Below, in pieces: positions 6,629-15,157 of a stretch of DNA of 25,943 nt. Position numbers and translations under genes: made by a program. The DNA is taken from assembly GCA_022563275.1 (NCBI GenBank), contig JADFNR010000042.1, forward strand, positions 1 to 25,943, in the 5' to 3' direction. The DNA comes from Chloroflexota bacterium (lineage in GTDB: Bacteria; Chloroflexota; Dehalococcoidia; UBA3495). A model generated the notes under the pieces. That model made no database searches and was not told the DNA's origin. It saw only the letters and a program-made list of their open reading frames with translations. Within the stretch, counting starts at the first letter, position 1. Every line of letters begins with the position of its first letter.

Positions 6629-7633
6629 ATGAGTTACAAGGCTGAGTACATCTGGATCGACGGACAAAAACCCACCGCCAAGCTGCGTTCCAAGGGGAAA
6701 GTGATTGCCGACGGCGACGAGCCGCCCATCTGGGCCTTCGATGGGTCGAGCACCAACCAGGCCACCGGCGACAACTCCGACTGTGTCCTGAATCCGGTTT
6801 TCGTCTGCCCCGACCCCGTACGAGGTGGGGACAATAAACTAGTATTGTGTGAGGTCCTGCTCACCGACATGAGCCCCCATCCCTCCAACACCAGGGCCGC
6901 TTGCTTGGCGTCGGCCGAGAAGTACGCTGAACTGGACATGTGGTTCGGGATCGAGCAGGAGTACACCTACTTCGACGGCCTCAAGCCCCTGGGCTGGCCG
7001 GACAACGGTTTTCCCGCTCCCCAGGGCGGCTATTACTGCGGAGTCGGCTCCGACGAGGTGTTCGGACGCCCCATCGTGGAGGCCCACCTCGACGCCTGTA
7101 TGCATGCCGGATTGGCCATCGTCGGTATCAACGGCGAGGTCATGCCCGGTCAATGGGAATTCCAGATCGGCGCGATAGGGACCCCCGCCGTGGCCGACCA
7201 CCTCTGGGTGGCCCGGTGGCTGCTATACCGCATCGGCGAACAGTTCAACGTCAGCGCCACCCTGGACCCCAAGCCCGTCCGGGGCGACTGGAACGGGGCC
7301 GGCGCCCACACAAATTTCTCCACCAACCAGATGAGAAACAGCTACGAAGCCTGTGTCGCCGCCGCCGAGGCATTGGGAACCAAGGCCGATCTCCACATCG
7401 CCAACTACGGCGACCGTATCGAAGAGCGGTTGACCGGCGAACACGAAACTCTGTCCTACAAGGAGTACCGGTGGGGTGTCTCCGACCGGGGAGCGTCCGT
7501 CAGGATTCCCTGGCAGGTGGCCCGGGACCAGAAGGGTTACATCGAAGACCGCCGTCCCAACGCCAACTGCGACCCGTATATCGTGACCCAGCTAATCCTG
7601 GACACCGTCTGCGGATCGGTCACCGGCAAGTAA
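6629..7633 (+). CDS. glnII: Glutamine synthetase, type II (eukaryotic-like GSII)
   Basis: ATP-dependent condensation of glutamate and ammonia to glutamine in the cytosol. At 334 residues it has the short GSII length, against about 450-470 for bacterial GSI. Diagnostic GSII segments are present in order: AFDGSST near residue 36, FGIEQEYTYF (106-115, metal-binding Glu), APQGGYYCGVG (130-140), GQWEFQIG (174-181), NGAGAHTNFS (222-231, active-site loop His), RGASVRIP (287-294) and EDRRPNANCDPY (306-317). The GSI adenylylation loop is not seen, so control is probably transcriptional, fitting the repeat-bearing promoter upstream. The start at 6629 is preceded by GGACGGAG. A strong terminator follows, so the gene is monocistronic. 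GSII is patchily distributed in bacteria and often seen as acquired by transfer. Confidence 0.95.
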   Translation: MSYKAEYIWIDGQKPTAKLRSKGKVIADGDEPPIWAFDGSSTNQATGDNSDCVLNPVFVCPDPVRGGDNKLVLCEVLLTDMSPHPSNTRAACLASAEKYAELDMWFGIEQEYTYFDGLKPLGWPDNGFPAPQGGYYCGVGSDEVFGRPIVEAHLDACMHAGLAIVGINGEVMPGQWEFQIGAIGTPAVADHLWVARWLLYRIGEQFNVSATLDPKPVRGDWNGAGAHTNFSTNQMRNSYEACVAAAEALGTKADLHIANYGDRIEERLTGEHETLSYKEYRWGVSDRGASVRIPWQVARDQKGYIEDRRPNANCDPYIVTQLILDTVCGSVTGK

Positions 7634-7663
7634 CAGTCAACCAGTTGCCGGTAAAGCAATACA

Positions 7664-7702
7664 AAAAGGACCCGCTTCTGGACGACAGGAGCGGGTCCTT
7701 TT
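7664..7702. terminator. Strong bidirectional terminator
   Basis: AAAAGGACCCGCT (7664-7676) pairs perfectly with AGCGGGTCCTTTT (7690-7702) around a 13-nt loop, giving a 13-bp stem flanked by A- and T-tracts. It lies 30 bp after the glutamine synthetase stop and 25 bp from the end of the convergent nadX gene, so it probably serves both. Confidence 0.9.
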
Positions 7703-7727
7703 GTCATTCCCCGGTCCCTGCCTGGGG

Positions 7728-8531
7728 TCAGGTGCCGATGCGGAATGGATCGACGGCGTCCTGCACGGAGCGGATGATGGACAACGCGGTGAGCTTGCCG
7801 GTGCGCGGGTTCTCTGAGGGGTTGTTCTCGATGTGCACCCTTAGAACGCCGAATTCGCCCACGACCTCAATATCGTGGCAGTTGCGCTCCAATCCAGGCA
7901 CGGCCACCATCTTGACCTGGGTCTTGTCTGGGCCCAGACCAGCCAGGCTGACGGCGGCCGACACGTTCAGGTTGGCCGGGAATCCCTTCACCGCCTCCCT
8001 GGCGGTCCCCGAGAAGACTTCCAACTCCTCTTCCAGCCCTTCCAAACTGATACCGTTCTCGACCAGATGCGGCGCGCCTTCCAGGCTGATGGGCGGTTTG
8101 CGGGACACCATGGTCACATGGTCCACCTGGCCCGCGCAGGCCGATTTTATCCCGTCCAGGCCCGCGATGGCGCCGGAAGGGGCCAACAACCGGCAACCCG
8201 TTCTCCGCGATTCCTCGATGATGCCGGGGTTCTCCAACAGGGCTCCGATGCTGATGACCATCAAGTCTTTCCCTGCGGCAAAGGTCTCATTGGCCAGTTC
8301 AGCGACGACATGGCCGCCGGCCGTCTCAACTATCAGGTCCGACCTGGCTATGAGCTCCTGCCGGTCCAGGTAGGGAGGCGGGGAGTCCAGGCTGCCCAGA
8401 AACTCGTGGGCCCGGCTTTCGTCACGGCTGGTTACACCAGCCACCGCCACGTTCAATTGGCCGGAGCCGGCGGCCCGCATCAGGGCTTGGCCGATGGCCC
8501 CGCATCCCACGATCCCTATCGACTGGACCAT
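7728..8531 (-). CDS. nadX: L-aspartate dehydrogenase (NadX family)
   Basis: NAD(P)-dependent oxidation of L-aspartate to iminoaspartate, the first committed precursor of NAD made with quinolinate synthase. The 267-residue length is typical. The N-terminal Rossmann fold starts with IGIVGCGAIGQAL (GxGxxG at 9-14). The family core is seen in APSGAIAGLDGIKSA, GFPANLNVSAAVSLAGLG, and RNCHDIEVVGEFG, which carries the conserved active-site His, followed by NNPSENPRTGKLTALS. The ATG at 8531 has GAGGAGA about 6 nt upstream. No nadA, nadB or nadC is in the window. It converges on glutamine synthetase and so may work in nitrogen or aspartate balance as well as NAD synthesis. A related amino-acid dehydrogenase activity is the main alternative. 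Confidence 0.88.
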   Translation of the reverse strand: MVQSIGIVGCGAIGQALMRAAGSGQLNVAVAGVTSRDESRAHEFLGSLDSPPPYLDRQELIARSDLIVETAGGHVVAELANETFAAGKDLMVISIGALLENPGIIEESRRTGCRLLAPSGAIAGLDGIKSACAGQVDHVTMVSRKPPISLEGAPHLVENGISLEGLEEELEVFSGTAREAVKGFPANLNVSAAVSLAGLGPDKTQVKMVAVPGLERNCHDIEVVGEFGVLRVHIENNPSENPRTGKLTALSIIRSVQDAVDPFRIGT

Positions 8532-8685
8532 AACGTCATCTCCTCAGCTTTTTATCCCGCAGACAAGATGTTACCATTCCCAGTGCCCCGACCTCCGTGC
8601 CTATCGCTTTGCCCATGGTCAATCGGCCAACGGGCCGATGTACGCCTGGGCAACCCTGGGGCGATGAAGCTTGAAACAAGGACCG

Positions 8686-9813
8686 ATGCTAGAAACCGAG
8701 ATAATCAAAGAAGGCGACGATTCAGGAAACGGGACGCTCGTAAAATACACCTCGCCCACCGGGGCCGTGATCAAAGCCATCGGAGTGCCTCAGTCTTGGG
8801 AAACGACCCTGGGGCCGACCTGGTGCTACGTGATCGAGGGCGATGACCTGACTCTGGTGGACCCCGGCTGTTACGGATCGTTAAGTTTTCTGGAAGAGGG
8901 GCTGGAGCAACTGGGATACCCCCTAACCGCGGTGGACCGCATCGTGGTCACCCACGGCCACATGGACCATGACGGCAGCTGCCCACCGGTGGTCCGAAAG
9001 AGCGGCGCGGAGCTCTGGGCACACGAGATCTACGGCTTCATGTTGCAGGCCGGCCGTGGCGATATGGAAAGGGGCTGGAGGCGTGAGGTCCAGGGGTTCG
9101 AGGCCTTTGAGAAGTCCGAGACCATGACGCGGGTTAAAGAGCACCATGAAATCAAGCGCGGGCTAACCCTCAGCCATCCGGTGACCGACGAACTCCAGGC
9201 GGGCGAGCTCACCTTCTACCACACCCCCGGGCACTCCCCCGACGAGCTGTGCATCGCGTTCGACCAAGTGATGTTCTCGGGAGACCACATCTTGCCCCTG
9301 ATCACGCCGCATCCTTCGGTGGCGATGAGTTACGACTCACATAAGTCGACCCTTCCGTCCGCATACCAGGGAGCGAACGAGATCTACGGGTTGAAGGCCC
9401 TGATCACGTCATTGAAGCGGATGGCTTTGTTGGAAGGGGACATCACCGTTCTGCCGGCCCACCGGGCGTTTCATAGAGGGCAGTTCAACCCCATAGGGCT
9501 GGAACGGGCCACGGAGATCGTGGAACACCACCGGGACCGTTGCCACCAGTTGACCGAGGTGATGAAGACCGGCCCCATGGACCTGGTCTCGCTCACCAGG
9601 AAGTATTTCTCCAACCGGGAACTGGAAGAGAGCAACTTCTTCCTGGCGTTCACCGAAGTGATGGCCCACATCGAGCTGATGCAGGAGGCCGGGGACGTGT
9701 CCACCATCGTGGACCCCGCCAGCGATAGGATGTGGAGCAACGGTCTGGGGCCGGACGTTTTGGTCAGATGGGATGGGTCAGACAGGTTCTCGGCCTTTAT
9801 CGACGGGCTATGA
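8686..9813 (+). CDS. MBL-fold metallo-hydrolase
   Basis: A 375-residue metallo-beta-lactamase-fold hydrolase of the glyoxalase-II-like type. The binuclear metal site is complete: THGHMDHDG (His90, His92, Asp94, His95), TPGHSPDEL (His183), FSGDHIL (Asp200) and a late PAHRAFH. The C-terminal 100 residues are helical and resemble the winged-helix-like tail found in some MBL proteins. I chose the ATG at 8686, which has AAGGA immediately upstream; an in-frame TTG at 8671 adds only five residues. The gene is divergent from nadX with about 150 bp between them. Known members hydrolyse thioesters, lactones or phosphodiesters; the substrate is not deducible. It appears soluble. Confidence 0.85.
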   Translation: MLETEIIKEGDDSGNGTLVKYTSPTGAVIKAIGVPQSWETTLGPTWCYVIEGDDLTLVDPGCYGSLSFLEEGLEQLGYPLTAVDRIVVTHGHMDHDGSCPPVVRKSGAELWAHEIYGFMLQAGRGDMERGWRREVQGFEAFEKSETMTRVKEHHEIKRGLTLSHPVTDELQAGELTFYHTPGHSPDELCIAFDQVMFSGDHILPLITPHPSVAMSYDSHKSTLPSAYQGANEIYGLKALITSLKRMALLEGDITVLPAHRAFHRGQFNPIGLERATEIVEHHRDRCHQLTEVMKTGPMDLVSLTRKYFSNRELEESNFFLAFTEVMAHIELMQEAGDVSTIVDPASDRMWSNGLGPDVLVRWDGSDRFSAFIDGL

Positions 9814-9934
9814 CCGCGCCCCCATGATCGAAAGGTTTGGCCCTCTTTCATCCACCCGGCCACCCGCTCGCCGGTCATGATGGTGTTGGAGTCACTGGCC
9901 CATGGGGACGAGTCTTTACCGGGGGAGCAGCCAG

Positions 9935-10594
9935 CTAGGCCCGCCTCGCCCCCCGGCGATGGCTGGCTACAGTCTTAAAAAAGCCCCCGACCTGTGCCGC
10001 GACCAAGGCCGCTGTGAGCACCGCGAAAGGAATCTGAAACCAGTTGGGATCGGGGACCGTCCGGTGAAACGACATCGTGTAGTGAATGTACAAAAAATAC
10101 GCGGTATGCAGGGCCACTGCGTAGAAGATGGTATAGGAGCCATAGTGTATGAATTTCCAGGCGCTCGCGCCCAGCGCACGGGTCGCCCAATCCGTTGATG
10201 TCGCCATCAGGGGCAGAGCGATCAGAACGGCCATCAACCCCAGGATATTGGCCATACCGAATCCCGACTCCATCCTGACCGTTTGGTCTATGGCCGGGAT
10301 GTACTGATATCCCATGAACTGGTAGAAATCCCATAGCACCCACCCGTCTAGAATAATGATGGTGTGGGCGATGGCGAAAATCCCAAACCAGATCCCCAAT
10401 TCACGCCGGTACCGGAGAAACACTCCGGCAGCGTCTTCCCCTGGCGTCATAACTAAAAACTGTCCCCAGGATAGCCGCCACCGTTGGGGCGGTCCATCGC
10501 CGTAAACGGATTTCGCAAAGACGTCCGCTGTATCATCAATGACGAATCCACCGCCTTGTCCCGCATCGTATTCAACAAACGAAAACGTATCCAT
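9935..10594 (-). CDS. Ferric-reductase-like (MsrQ/YedZ-type) transmembrane haem protein
   Basis: A 219-residue membrane protein with about four to five hydrophobic helices. It matches the ferric-reductase-like transmembrane domain: paired His ligands are candidates in FAIAHTII (His77), WKFIHYGSY (His150) and VALHTAYF (His163), with the typical TRALGASAWKFIHYGSY stretch before the last pair. The first 60 residues are soluble and unlike the MsrQ N-terminus. No FAD/NAD-binding half is fused and no msrP gene is adjacent, so the electron donor and acceptor are unknown. The ATG at 10594 lacks a clear ribosome binding site. It is divergent from the small membrane protein at 10643, with 48 bp between them. 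Confidence 0.72.
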   Translation of the reverse strand: MDTFSFVEYDAGQGGGFVIDDTADVFAKSVYGDGPPQRWRLSWGQFLVMTPGEDAAGVFLRYRRELGIWFGIFAIAHTIIILDGWVLWDFYQFMGYQYIPAIDQTVRMESGFGMANILGLMAVLIALPLMATSTDWATRALGASAWKFIHYGSYTIFYAVALHTAYFLYIHYTMSFHRTVPDPNWFQIPFAVLTAALVAAQVGGFFKTVASHRRGARRA

Positions 10595-10642
10595 GCGATG
10601 CGGCGTTTCGGATGGTTGGACATAATTTGGAGAGAACTTTAA

Positions 10643-10852
10643 ATGAATTGGCGCGATATATTACACCGTAGCAACTTGATTCTGGGCCTCATATCCCTTG
10701 GGTTGGCGCTCTTGGGTGGCATGCACCTGCAACATCTACTCGACGATGCGGGAGGTAGACACGCCGGTGAGACCGTGGTAATCCTGGTTTTGGCGTTCCT
10801 GGTGTTCGCGGCCTGCCGGTATGGCGCTCGCCTTGGGTCAAGGGGAGAGTAG
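10643..10852 (+). CDS. Small membrane protein (69 aa)
   Basis: A short frame with GGAGAG 8 nt before its ATG. Two hydrophobic segments (about 12-28 and 43-60) flank a polar loop with HLQHLLDDAGGRHAGE, suggesting a two-helix hairpin in the membrane. The His residues of the loop could bind metal or haem, but that is speculation. It sits between the haem-type membrane protein and the DUF3105-like protein, and about 100 bp separate it from the latter on the same strand. No family is recognised. Confidence 0.55.
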   Translation: MNWRDILHRSNLILGLISLGLALLGGMHLQHLLDDAGGRHAGETVVILVLAFLVFAACRYGARLGSRGE

Positions 10853-10956
10853 GGACCGGACCGCGTTGATCAGACGGTTGATCGCGCAGTCGATGCCCAA
10901 CGGCCGCGGGTATCTCCCGGTCCATCAGCGACCGGCTCGTAAGGTTGGAGGTCGTA

Positions 10957-11496
10957 TTGGCAGACCGGAAAGCAAGATATGAGCGAAGGCACGGCGCGCG
11001 CGGCCGGCGGCAGCAAGAATCCCGGAGAGCGCGCTGGCGTAACCTGCGGCGCAAGGTCCTCGTGGCCGCGGCCGGCTTTACAGCAACAACTGTGGCGGTG
11101 GCTGGTATCGTGCTGTTCATGACTACCAGGAGCACCTTCGGGAAGATACTGCCTCCCACCGGCTTTTCCGCTGCCCACCTAGAGTCGTTACCCCTGCAAC
11201 AGATCAATACCCAGCCGATTCCGCGGCTGGAACAAGAGCACGTCATGGAACGCGCCGCCGGACATGAACGAGGCAGCCTGCTCGTGCAGTACAACTGCGT
11301 CAACTACGAATGCGAGCCTGATTTGGTTGAGAAGCTCACTGAGATCGTTCTAGACTTCCCCCCGTATGTTTACTTGGCCCCTTACCCCACCATGGACGCC
11401 AAGATCGCCCTGGCGGCGCCGGGCAGGTTGCTGACTCTGGAAAACCTCGATGAGGCCAAGATACGGAAGTTCATCACCGATAATGCAGACCGGTGA
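10957..11496 (+). CDS. DUF3105-like membrane-anchored protein
   Basis: A 179-residue protein with a strongly basic cytoplasmic N-terminus (about 1-33), a single transmembrane helix (about 34-57) and an extracytoplasmic domain. The domain resembles DUF3105: PTGFSAAHLESLP, then RAAGHERGSLLVQYNC, a second Cys in NYECEPDLVEKL, and the closing block YVYLAPYPTMDAKIAL plus AAPGRLLTLENLD and IRKFI. DUF3105 proteins have no settled function. I use the TTG at 10957 because GGAGG lies 5 nt upstream; the in-frame TTG at 10945 overlaps that site. The Cys pair (C-x4-C) may be redox active, which would fit the nearby CPIC membrane protein. Confidence 0.7.
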   Translation: MADRKARYERRHGARGRRQQESRRARWRNLRRKVLVAAAGFTATTVAVAGIVLFMTTRSTFGKILPPTGFSAAHLESLPLQQINTQPIPRLEQEHVMERAAGHERGSLLVQYNCVNYECEPDLVEKLTEIVLDFPPYVYLAPYPTMDAKIALAAPGRLLTLENLDEAKIRKFITDNADR

Positions 11497-11592
11497 CCTT
11501 TTAGGACGTTCGAGTTGGAGGTCGGTCCGGTGCTAGCTCGGTGCAGGACAGGTTTGATAGGGTTTTCGATCACGACGGCCGGTTGGCAGTCC

Positions 11593-12096
11593 TTAAGTTG
11601 GGCAGGCCCCGCTCACAGACCTGGCTCTAAGGAGTAGGGTCCAGGCCAGAAAGATCACAGAGGCAATGCCGAGGTAGAGTTGCACCGGCTCAAAGTAAGC
11701 AAGCGCCCCCGATATGCCCAGAAATACGATGACCAGCTTGTTACATATCGGGCAACCCACCGCCAGGAAAGTTAGGATTCCGCTGCCCATGGCCTTGCCT
11801 CCGCTGCCCTTTACCGAAGAGATGGCGAAGGTGCCCAGAACAAGGCCAAGCAGCAAACTTGAAGCTATCCAGATCACGTAGTCTTGTTCCCGTGCCGGAA
11901 TCATTCGAATGAAAAAAGGATTGTCGATCATCGCCGTAGGCACGCCTAGCACAACGAACGCAGCGACCGCTCCGATGGCGGCAGCGGTCCACCCCTTGGG
12001 TCCAAAGAGCCGCAGGACCGGCCAAAGGTCAGATGGCCGGACAGCGGCGCTCCGATACGCGCTTTTAAGTTTTCCTGCTTGAATCAACCGCCCCAC
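11593..12096 (-). CDS. Conserved membrane protein with CPxC motif
   Basis: A 167-residue polytopic protein with about four hydrophobic segments (near 36-57, 73-93, 105-132 and 138-158). The third contains VGCPICNKLVIVFLG, a CxxC motif just inside or at the edge of a helix, as in membrane thiol-redox or metal-handling proteins. The family name is not known to me. The start is a probable GTG at 12096 with a weak ribosome binding site. It converges on the DUF3105-like gene with 96 bp between them. Together with the haem-type protein at 9935 it suggests an envelope redox or copper-related function, but this is inferred from context only. Confidence 0.6.
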   Translation of the reverse strand: MGRLIQAGKLKSAYRSAAVRPSDLWPVLRLFGPKGWTAAAIGAVAAFVVLGVPTAMIDNPFFIRMIPAREQDYVIWIASSLLLGLVLGTFAISSVKGSGGKAMGSGILTFLAVGCPICNKLVIVFLGISGALAYFEPVQLYLGIASVIFLAWTLLLRARSVSGACPT

Positions 12097-12210
12097 CTGT
12101 ATGGTAATTTACATCCATTCGAATCACGGATTGCAGGGACGATTTTAATAATAATCACCCATGCCCGTCAAAGGACGCCGATTGGAACGCTTGGCTGCCG
12201 GGAGGTCATC

Positions 12211-13095
12211 CTATGGCCTCCGGGGCCTGTCGCCAAATCTCTCTCCAAAACCTCCGGCGCCGAACAACCCTCCACCCTCGGGCGGGTTTATGGTGACAGA
12301 CGCTGCAATGGCCGGTTCTCCGGCTGAGAGATCACCGGTGATGATGACCAGCACCCGGTCGCCGGCGGTCAGATCGCCGGTTGTGCCTGCCTCATAAAGC
12401 TGAATGGTCAGCCCCTCGCCTAGATTCACCCGGGTCTCGCCCGAGTCGGTGGCGACGGTGAGGAGGGCGCCATCTACAGCCCCCACGGTCCCGTTCAAAA
12501 ATCCACGGCCGCCAAATCCGCCTCGGCCGCCAAACCCACCGCCGCCGAAATTTCCGGCGCCTTGGGGTTGGTTCACGATAACCGACGCCGCTTCGACCGG
12601 CTCTTCGCTTTCGATGTCGCCCGTGTAAATGACGAAGATCCGGTCGCCCAAAGACAGGTCGGCCACGGTGCCCGCCTCGAAGGTTTGGACAGTAGAGTCG
12701 TCACCCAAGACCACTCGAGTCTCGCCCAAGTCGGTGGCAATAGTGATGAGATTGCCATCGACTGCGCTGATAATCCCGTTCACTATGTTGCGGGAGAAGC
12801 CGCCGCCAGCCCCGCCCCCACCGCCAAATCCCCCGCCTCCGAATCCTTGAGGAGCAACCTGGCCGGTCTGGGCTCCTTCTCCCGTTAAGGCGCCGCCAGG
12901 AGGGGCTCCGCCGAATTGTAAGTTGCCTGAAGGTGCTTGCCCCCCTCCGAGCCGTTGTTGGAAGCCGGCGGTTTCGAGCGTCGCGTCATCGTCTTGGCTG
13001 CGTCCCAATGCCAAGCCCCCGGCGAAGGCGCCGCCGATGGACCCTCCGATGGCTATGACCGTGACCAGCAACAGTAGAAATCCCTTTGTGCTCAT
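12211..13095 (-). CDS. Exported Gly-rich protein with duplicated DUF5666-like beta domain
   Basis: A 294-residue protein beginning with a signal peptide or anchor (hydrophobic about 6-30, ending AFAGGLALG). After a low-complexity Gly/Gln linker come two homologous beta domains, about 104-175 and 199-270. Both follow the pattern NG-x-x-x-AVDG, then ATD-x-GETRV, then GDR-x-x-VI-x-TGD, and resemble the OB-like DUF5666 fold. Gly/Phe/Arg-rich stretches separate and end them (GGRGGFGGRG). The ATG at 13095 has AAGGAA 7 nt upstream. It is the last gene of the exporter cluster, 74 bp after the permease, and is presumably exported into the envelope. Role unknown; an accessory or cargo protein of the exporter is an inference. 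Confidence 0.65.
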   Translation of the reverse strand: MSTKGFLLLLVTVIAIGGSIGGAFAGGLALGRSQDDDATLETAGFQQRLGGGQAPSGNLQFGGAPPGGALTGEGAQTGQVAPQGFGGGGFGGGGGAGGGFSRNIVNGIISAVDGNLITIATDLGETRVVLGDDSTVQTFEAGTVADLSLGDRIFVIYTGDIESEEPVEAASVIVNQPQGAGNFGGGGFGGRGGFGGRGFLNGTVGAVDGALLTVATDSGETRVNLGEGLTIQLYEAGTTGDLTAGDRVLVIITGDLSAGEPAIAASVTINPPEGGGLFGAGGFGERFGDRPRRP

Positions 13096-13169
13096 TCTCT
13101 GGTTCCTTCTTAATCATGGTTAATGCTTTTATGGACGAACCCATCTGATCTGAAGTTTGCCCGATATCT

Positions 13170-14414
13170 CTATTCGTGACGCAATGCGTCGATCGGGTGT
13201 AGTTTGGCCGCGCGCATGGCAGGGTAGATACCGAAGAACAGGCCAATGCTCACTCCGACCACCAAGGCCAATACGGCAAAATCTCCGCTGAAGGAAGTCT
13301 GGAAGGTTTGAGTGCCAAGGGTCCGGTCGTTCAAGAACCAGGACAGCAGAGCGCCCACACCCAAGCCCAAACCTCCGCCGCCCAGACTGAGCAGCGCCGC
13401 CTCGGCAAGAAACTGGAACATTATGTCCCTGCGTTTGGCGCCCATGGCCTTGCGGATGCCAATCTCACGGGTCCTCTCAGTCACCGTCACCAACATGATG
13501 TTCATGATTCCAATCCCGCCTACCAGCAGCGATATTCCAGCGATGGCCCCCAAGAACACGATGAACGTGTTGGTGGTCTCCTCCAGGGTCTCGATGGTCT
13601 CTTGTTGGCTGTTCACGGTGAAATCGTCTTCGCCCGTGATACGGTGGCGGAAGCGCAGCACGGTGGCCACCTGGTCCACGGCTTCTTCCATTGCCTCTAC
13701 GTTGATGACTTCAACATTGATGGTCTGGACCGATACGCCGCCCCGAGCCGTTCGCGACACGGATAGACGGTTGTATACGGTGGTGATGGGCACTATCACC
13801 CGATCGTCGATCGAGTTAAACCCTCCGCCTCCCGTATCCTCCAAAACGCCGATAACAGTGAATTGGCGCCCGTTGATTCGGACCGGTTGGCCAACGGGGT
13901 CACGCAAGCCAAAGAGGTCTCCGGCAACCTGGAAACCCAACACAGCCACCTGGGAGCTGCGGTCCAAGTCCGTCTCGGTGATGAACTGTCCCAACGCCAC
14001 GGTCATCTGCCTCACGGCCTCATACTCGGGTGTTGTCCCAAGGATCTGGGCGCGGGTGTTTTCCCGGCCGGCCACCAACTGTCCGTTGGTCGAGAGCTCC
14101 GGCGCAACTGACTTTACCGAAGGGGCGAGTACACTGTCTTGGAGAGCGAACGCGTCGTCCAGAGTCAGCGTTGCCGCGCTTCCCTGGCCGCCAAATATGC
14201 CTCCCTGGTTGGTTCCCCCCGCACGTACAAATAGGAGGTTGGAGCCCAGCGCCTGGATCCGCTCCGTGATGGCGTCTTGGGCGCCACGGCCGATGGATAG
14301 AAGCGAAATCACTGCGGCGACGCCGATAACGATTCCCAACAACGTGAGGCCGGCCCGGAGCTTATTGGCTGCCAACGAAGTAACCGCGGTGATCAGGACC
14401 ACCTGGAGGCTCAT
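13170..14414 (-). CDS. MacB-type ABC transporter permease
   Basis: A 414-residue mechanotransmission-type ABC permease. An N-terminal helix (about 20-40, with AGLTLLGIVIGVAAVISLLSIG) leads into a MacB_PCD extracytoplasmic domain (about 45-245), then an FtsX domain with three helices (about 280-305, 335-360 and 375-400). FtsX-domain signatures are GGIGIMNIMLVTVTERTREI and GIRKAMGAKRRDI. It ends with the usual MRAAKLHPIDALRHE. The ATPase is separate, unlike E. coli MacB, where it is fused. The gene overlaps the ATPase stop by 4 bp (ATGA), so the two are translationally coupled. Such pumps move peptides, lipoproteins or antibiotics out of the inner membrane or periplasm. Confidence 0.93.
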   Translation of the reverse strand: MSLQVVLITAVTSLAANKLRAGLTLLGIVIGVAAVISLLSIGRGAQDAITERIQALGSNLLFVRAGGTNQGGIFGGQGSAATLTLDDAFALQDSVLAPSVKSVAPELSTNGQLVAGRENTRAQILGTTPEYEAVRQMTVALGQFITETDLDRSSQVAVLGFQVAGDLFGLRDPVGQPVRINGRQFTVIGVLEDTGGGGFNSIDDRVIVPITTVYNRLSVSRTARGGVSVQTINVEVINVEAMEEAVDQVATVLRFRHRITGEDDFTVNSQQETIETLEETTNTFIVFLGAIAGISLLVGGIGIMNIMLVTVTERTREIGIRKAMGAKRRDIMFQFLAEAALLSLGGGGLGLGVGALLSWFLNDRTLGTQTFQTSFSGDFAVLALVVGVSIGLFFGIYPAMRAAKLHPIDALRHE

Positions 14415-15154
14415 GTGGATTTCCCCGGCGGCGCCGATTGTGCCAAGGGCACTGATAGGGAAAGAATATATTCCCCGGGCGTCTGGTCGCCCACCATGTA
14501 TCCGTCGCGCATGGACACCACCCGATTGGTGGACGCAGCGACCTCGGGGTCATGGGTGACGATCAACACGGTGATTCCGTCCTCTTTGTGCAACTGATGC
14601 AGGATGTCGATGATGTCGTTTCCGGATTGTGTATCCAGGTTGCCGGTGGGCTCGTCGGCCAGGATGATTGACGGGTCCTTCACCAGGGCGCGGGCGATGC
14701 CCACACGCTGCTGCTCGCCGCCGGAAAGCTCAGCGGGCCGGTGTTTCAACCGATGCCCCAAGCCCACCTTCTCCAGAGCGGTGATGGAGCGTTGGCGTCC
14801 ATCTTTGCCGCCTCCGTAGAGCAACGGAAGCTGCACATTGGCCAGCGCTGAAAGTCTGGGCAGCAGGTTGTAAGTCTGGAATATGAACCCTATCTTGCGG
14901 CCACGCAGTTCCGCCAACTGGTTGTCGTTGAGCTGTCCGACATCGGCGCCTTCCAACAAGTAACGTCCGGTGGAGGGCACGTCGAGGCAACCCAGGATGT
15001 TCATCAGGGTGGACTTCCCAGAGCCTGATGGGCCAACGATCGAGAGAAGTTCGCCCGTTTCGATCGCCATGGAGATTCCGGCGACAGCGCTCACGGCCAC
15101 TTCGCCCATGGCATAGACCTTGGTGACGTTGTCCAGTTCAATCATCGAGGTCAT
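14411..15154 (-). CDS. MacB/LolD-type ABC transporter ATPase
   Basis: A 247-residue nucleotide-binding subunit with every hallmark: Walker [10 protein letters not shown] near residue 40, Q-loop [20 protein letters not shown], signature [15 protein letters not shown], Walker [12 protein letters not shown] and H-loop VTHDP. Length and motif spacing fit the LolD/MacB group. It begins 3 bp after the adaptor stop, with GGGGAGA as ribosome binding site about 9 nt before the ATG at 15154, and overlaps the permease start by 4 bp, so adaptor, ATPase and permease form one tight operon. The C-terminal tail (about 225-247) is Ser/Pro-rich and not part of the fold. Confidence 0.95.
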   Translation of the reverse strand: MTSMIELDNVTKVYAMGEVAVSAVAGISMAIETGELLSIVGPSGSGKSTLMNILGCLDVPSTGRYLLEGADVGQLNDNQLAELRGRKIGFIFQTYNLLPRLSALANVQLPLLYGGGKDGRQRSITALEKVGLGHRLKHRPAELSGGEQQRVGIARALVKDPSIILADEPTGNLDTQSGNDIIDILHQLHKEDGITVLIVTHDPEVAASTNRVVSMRDGYMVGDQTPGEYILSLSVPLAQSAPPGKST

Positions 15155-15157
15155 ATA

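Noticed and set aside
6940..8373. A 477-codon plus-strand open frame
   Set aside because: It overlaps glutamine synthetase and nadX, whose motifs are unmistakable. The frame is Arg/Pro-rich, as is typical of an out-of-phase reading of GC-rich coding DNA.
10689..11303. A 204-codon minus-strand open frame
   Set aside because: It is antisense to the small membrane protein and the DUF3105-like gene. The plus-strand genes have ribosome binding sites and membrane segments, while this frame has no recognisable features.
12440..12860. Repetitive CCGCC/GCC-rich DNA as a non-coding repeat
   Set aside because: It is explained by Gly-rich codons (GGC/GGA/GGT) of the exported double-domain protein on the minus strand.
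13312..14559. A 415-codon plus-strand open frame
   Set aside because: It is antisense to the MacB-type permease and ATPase, with Ser/Thr/Pro-rich sequence and no domain.
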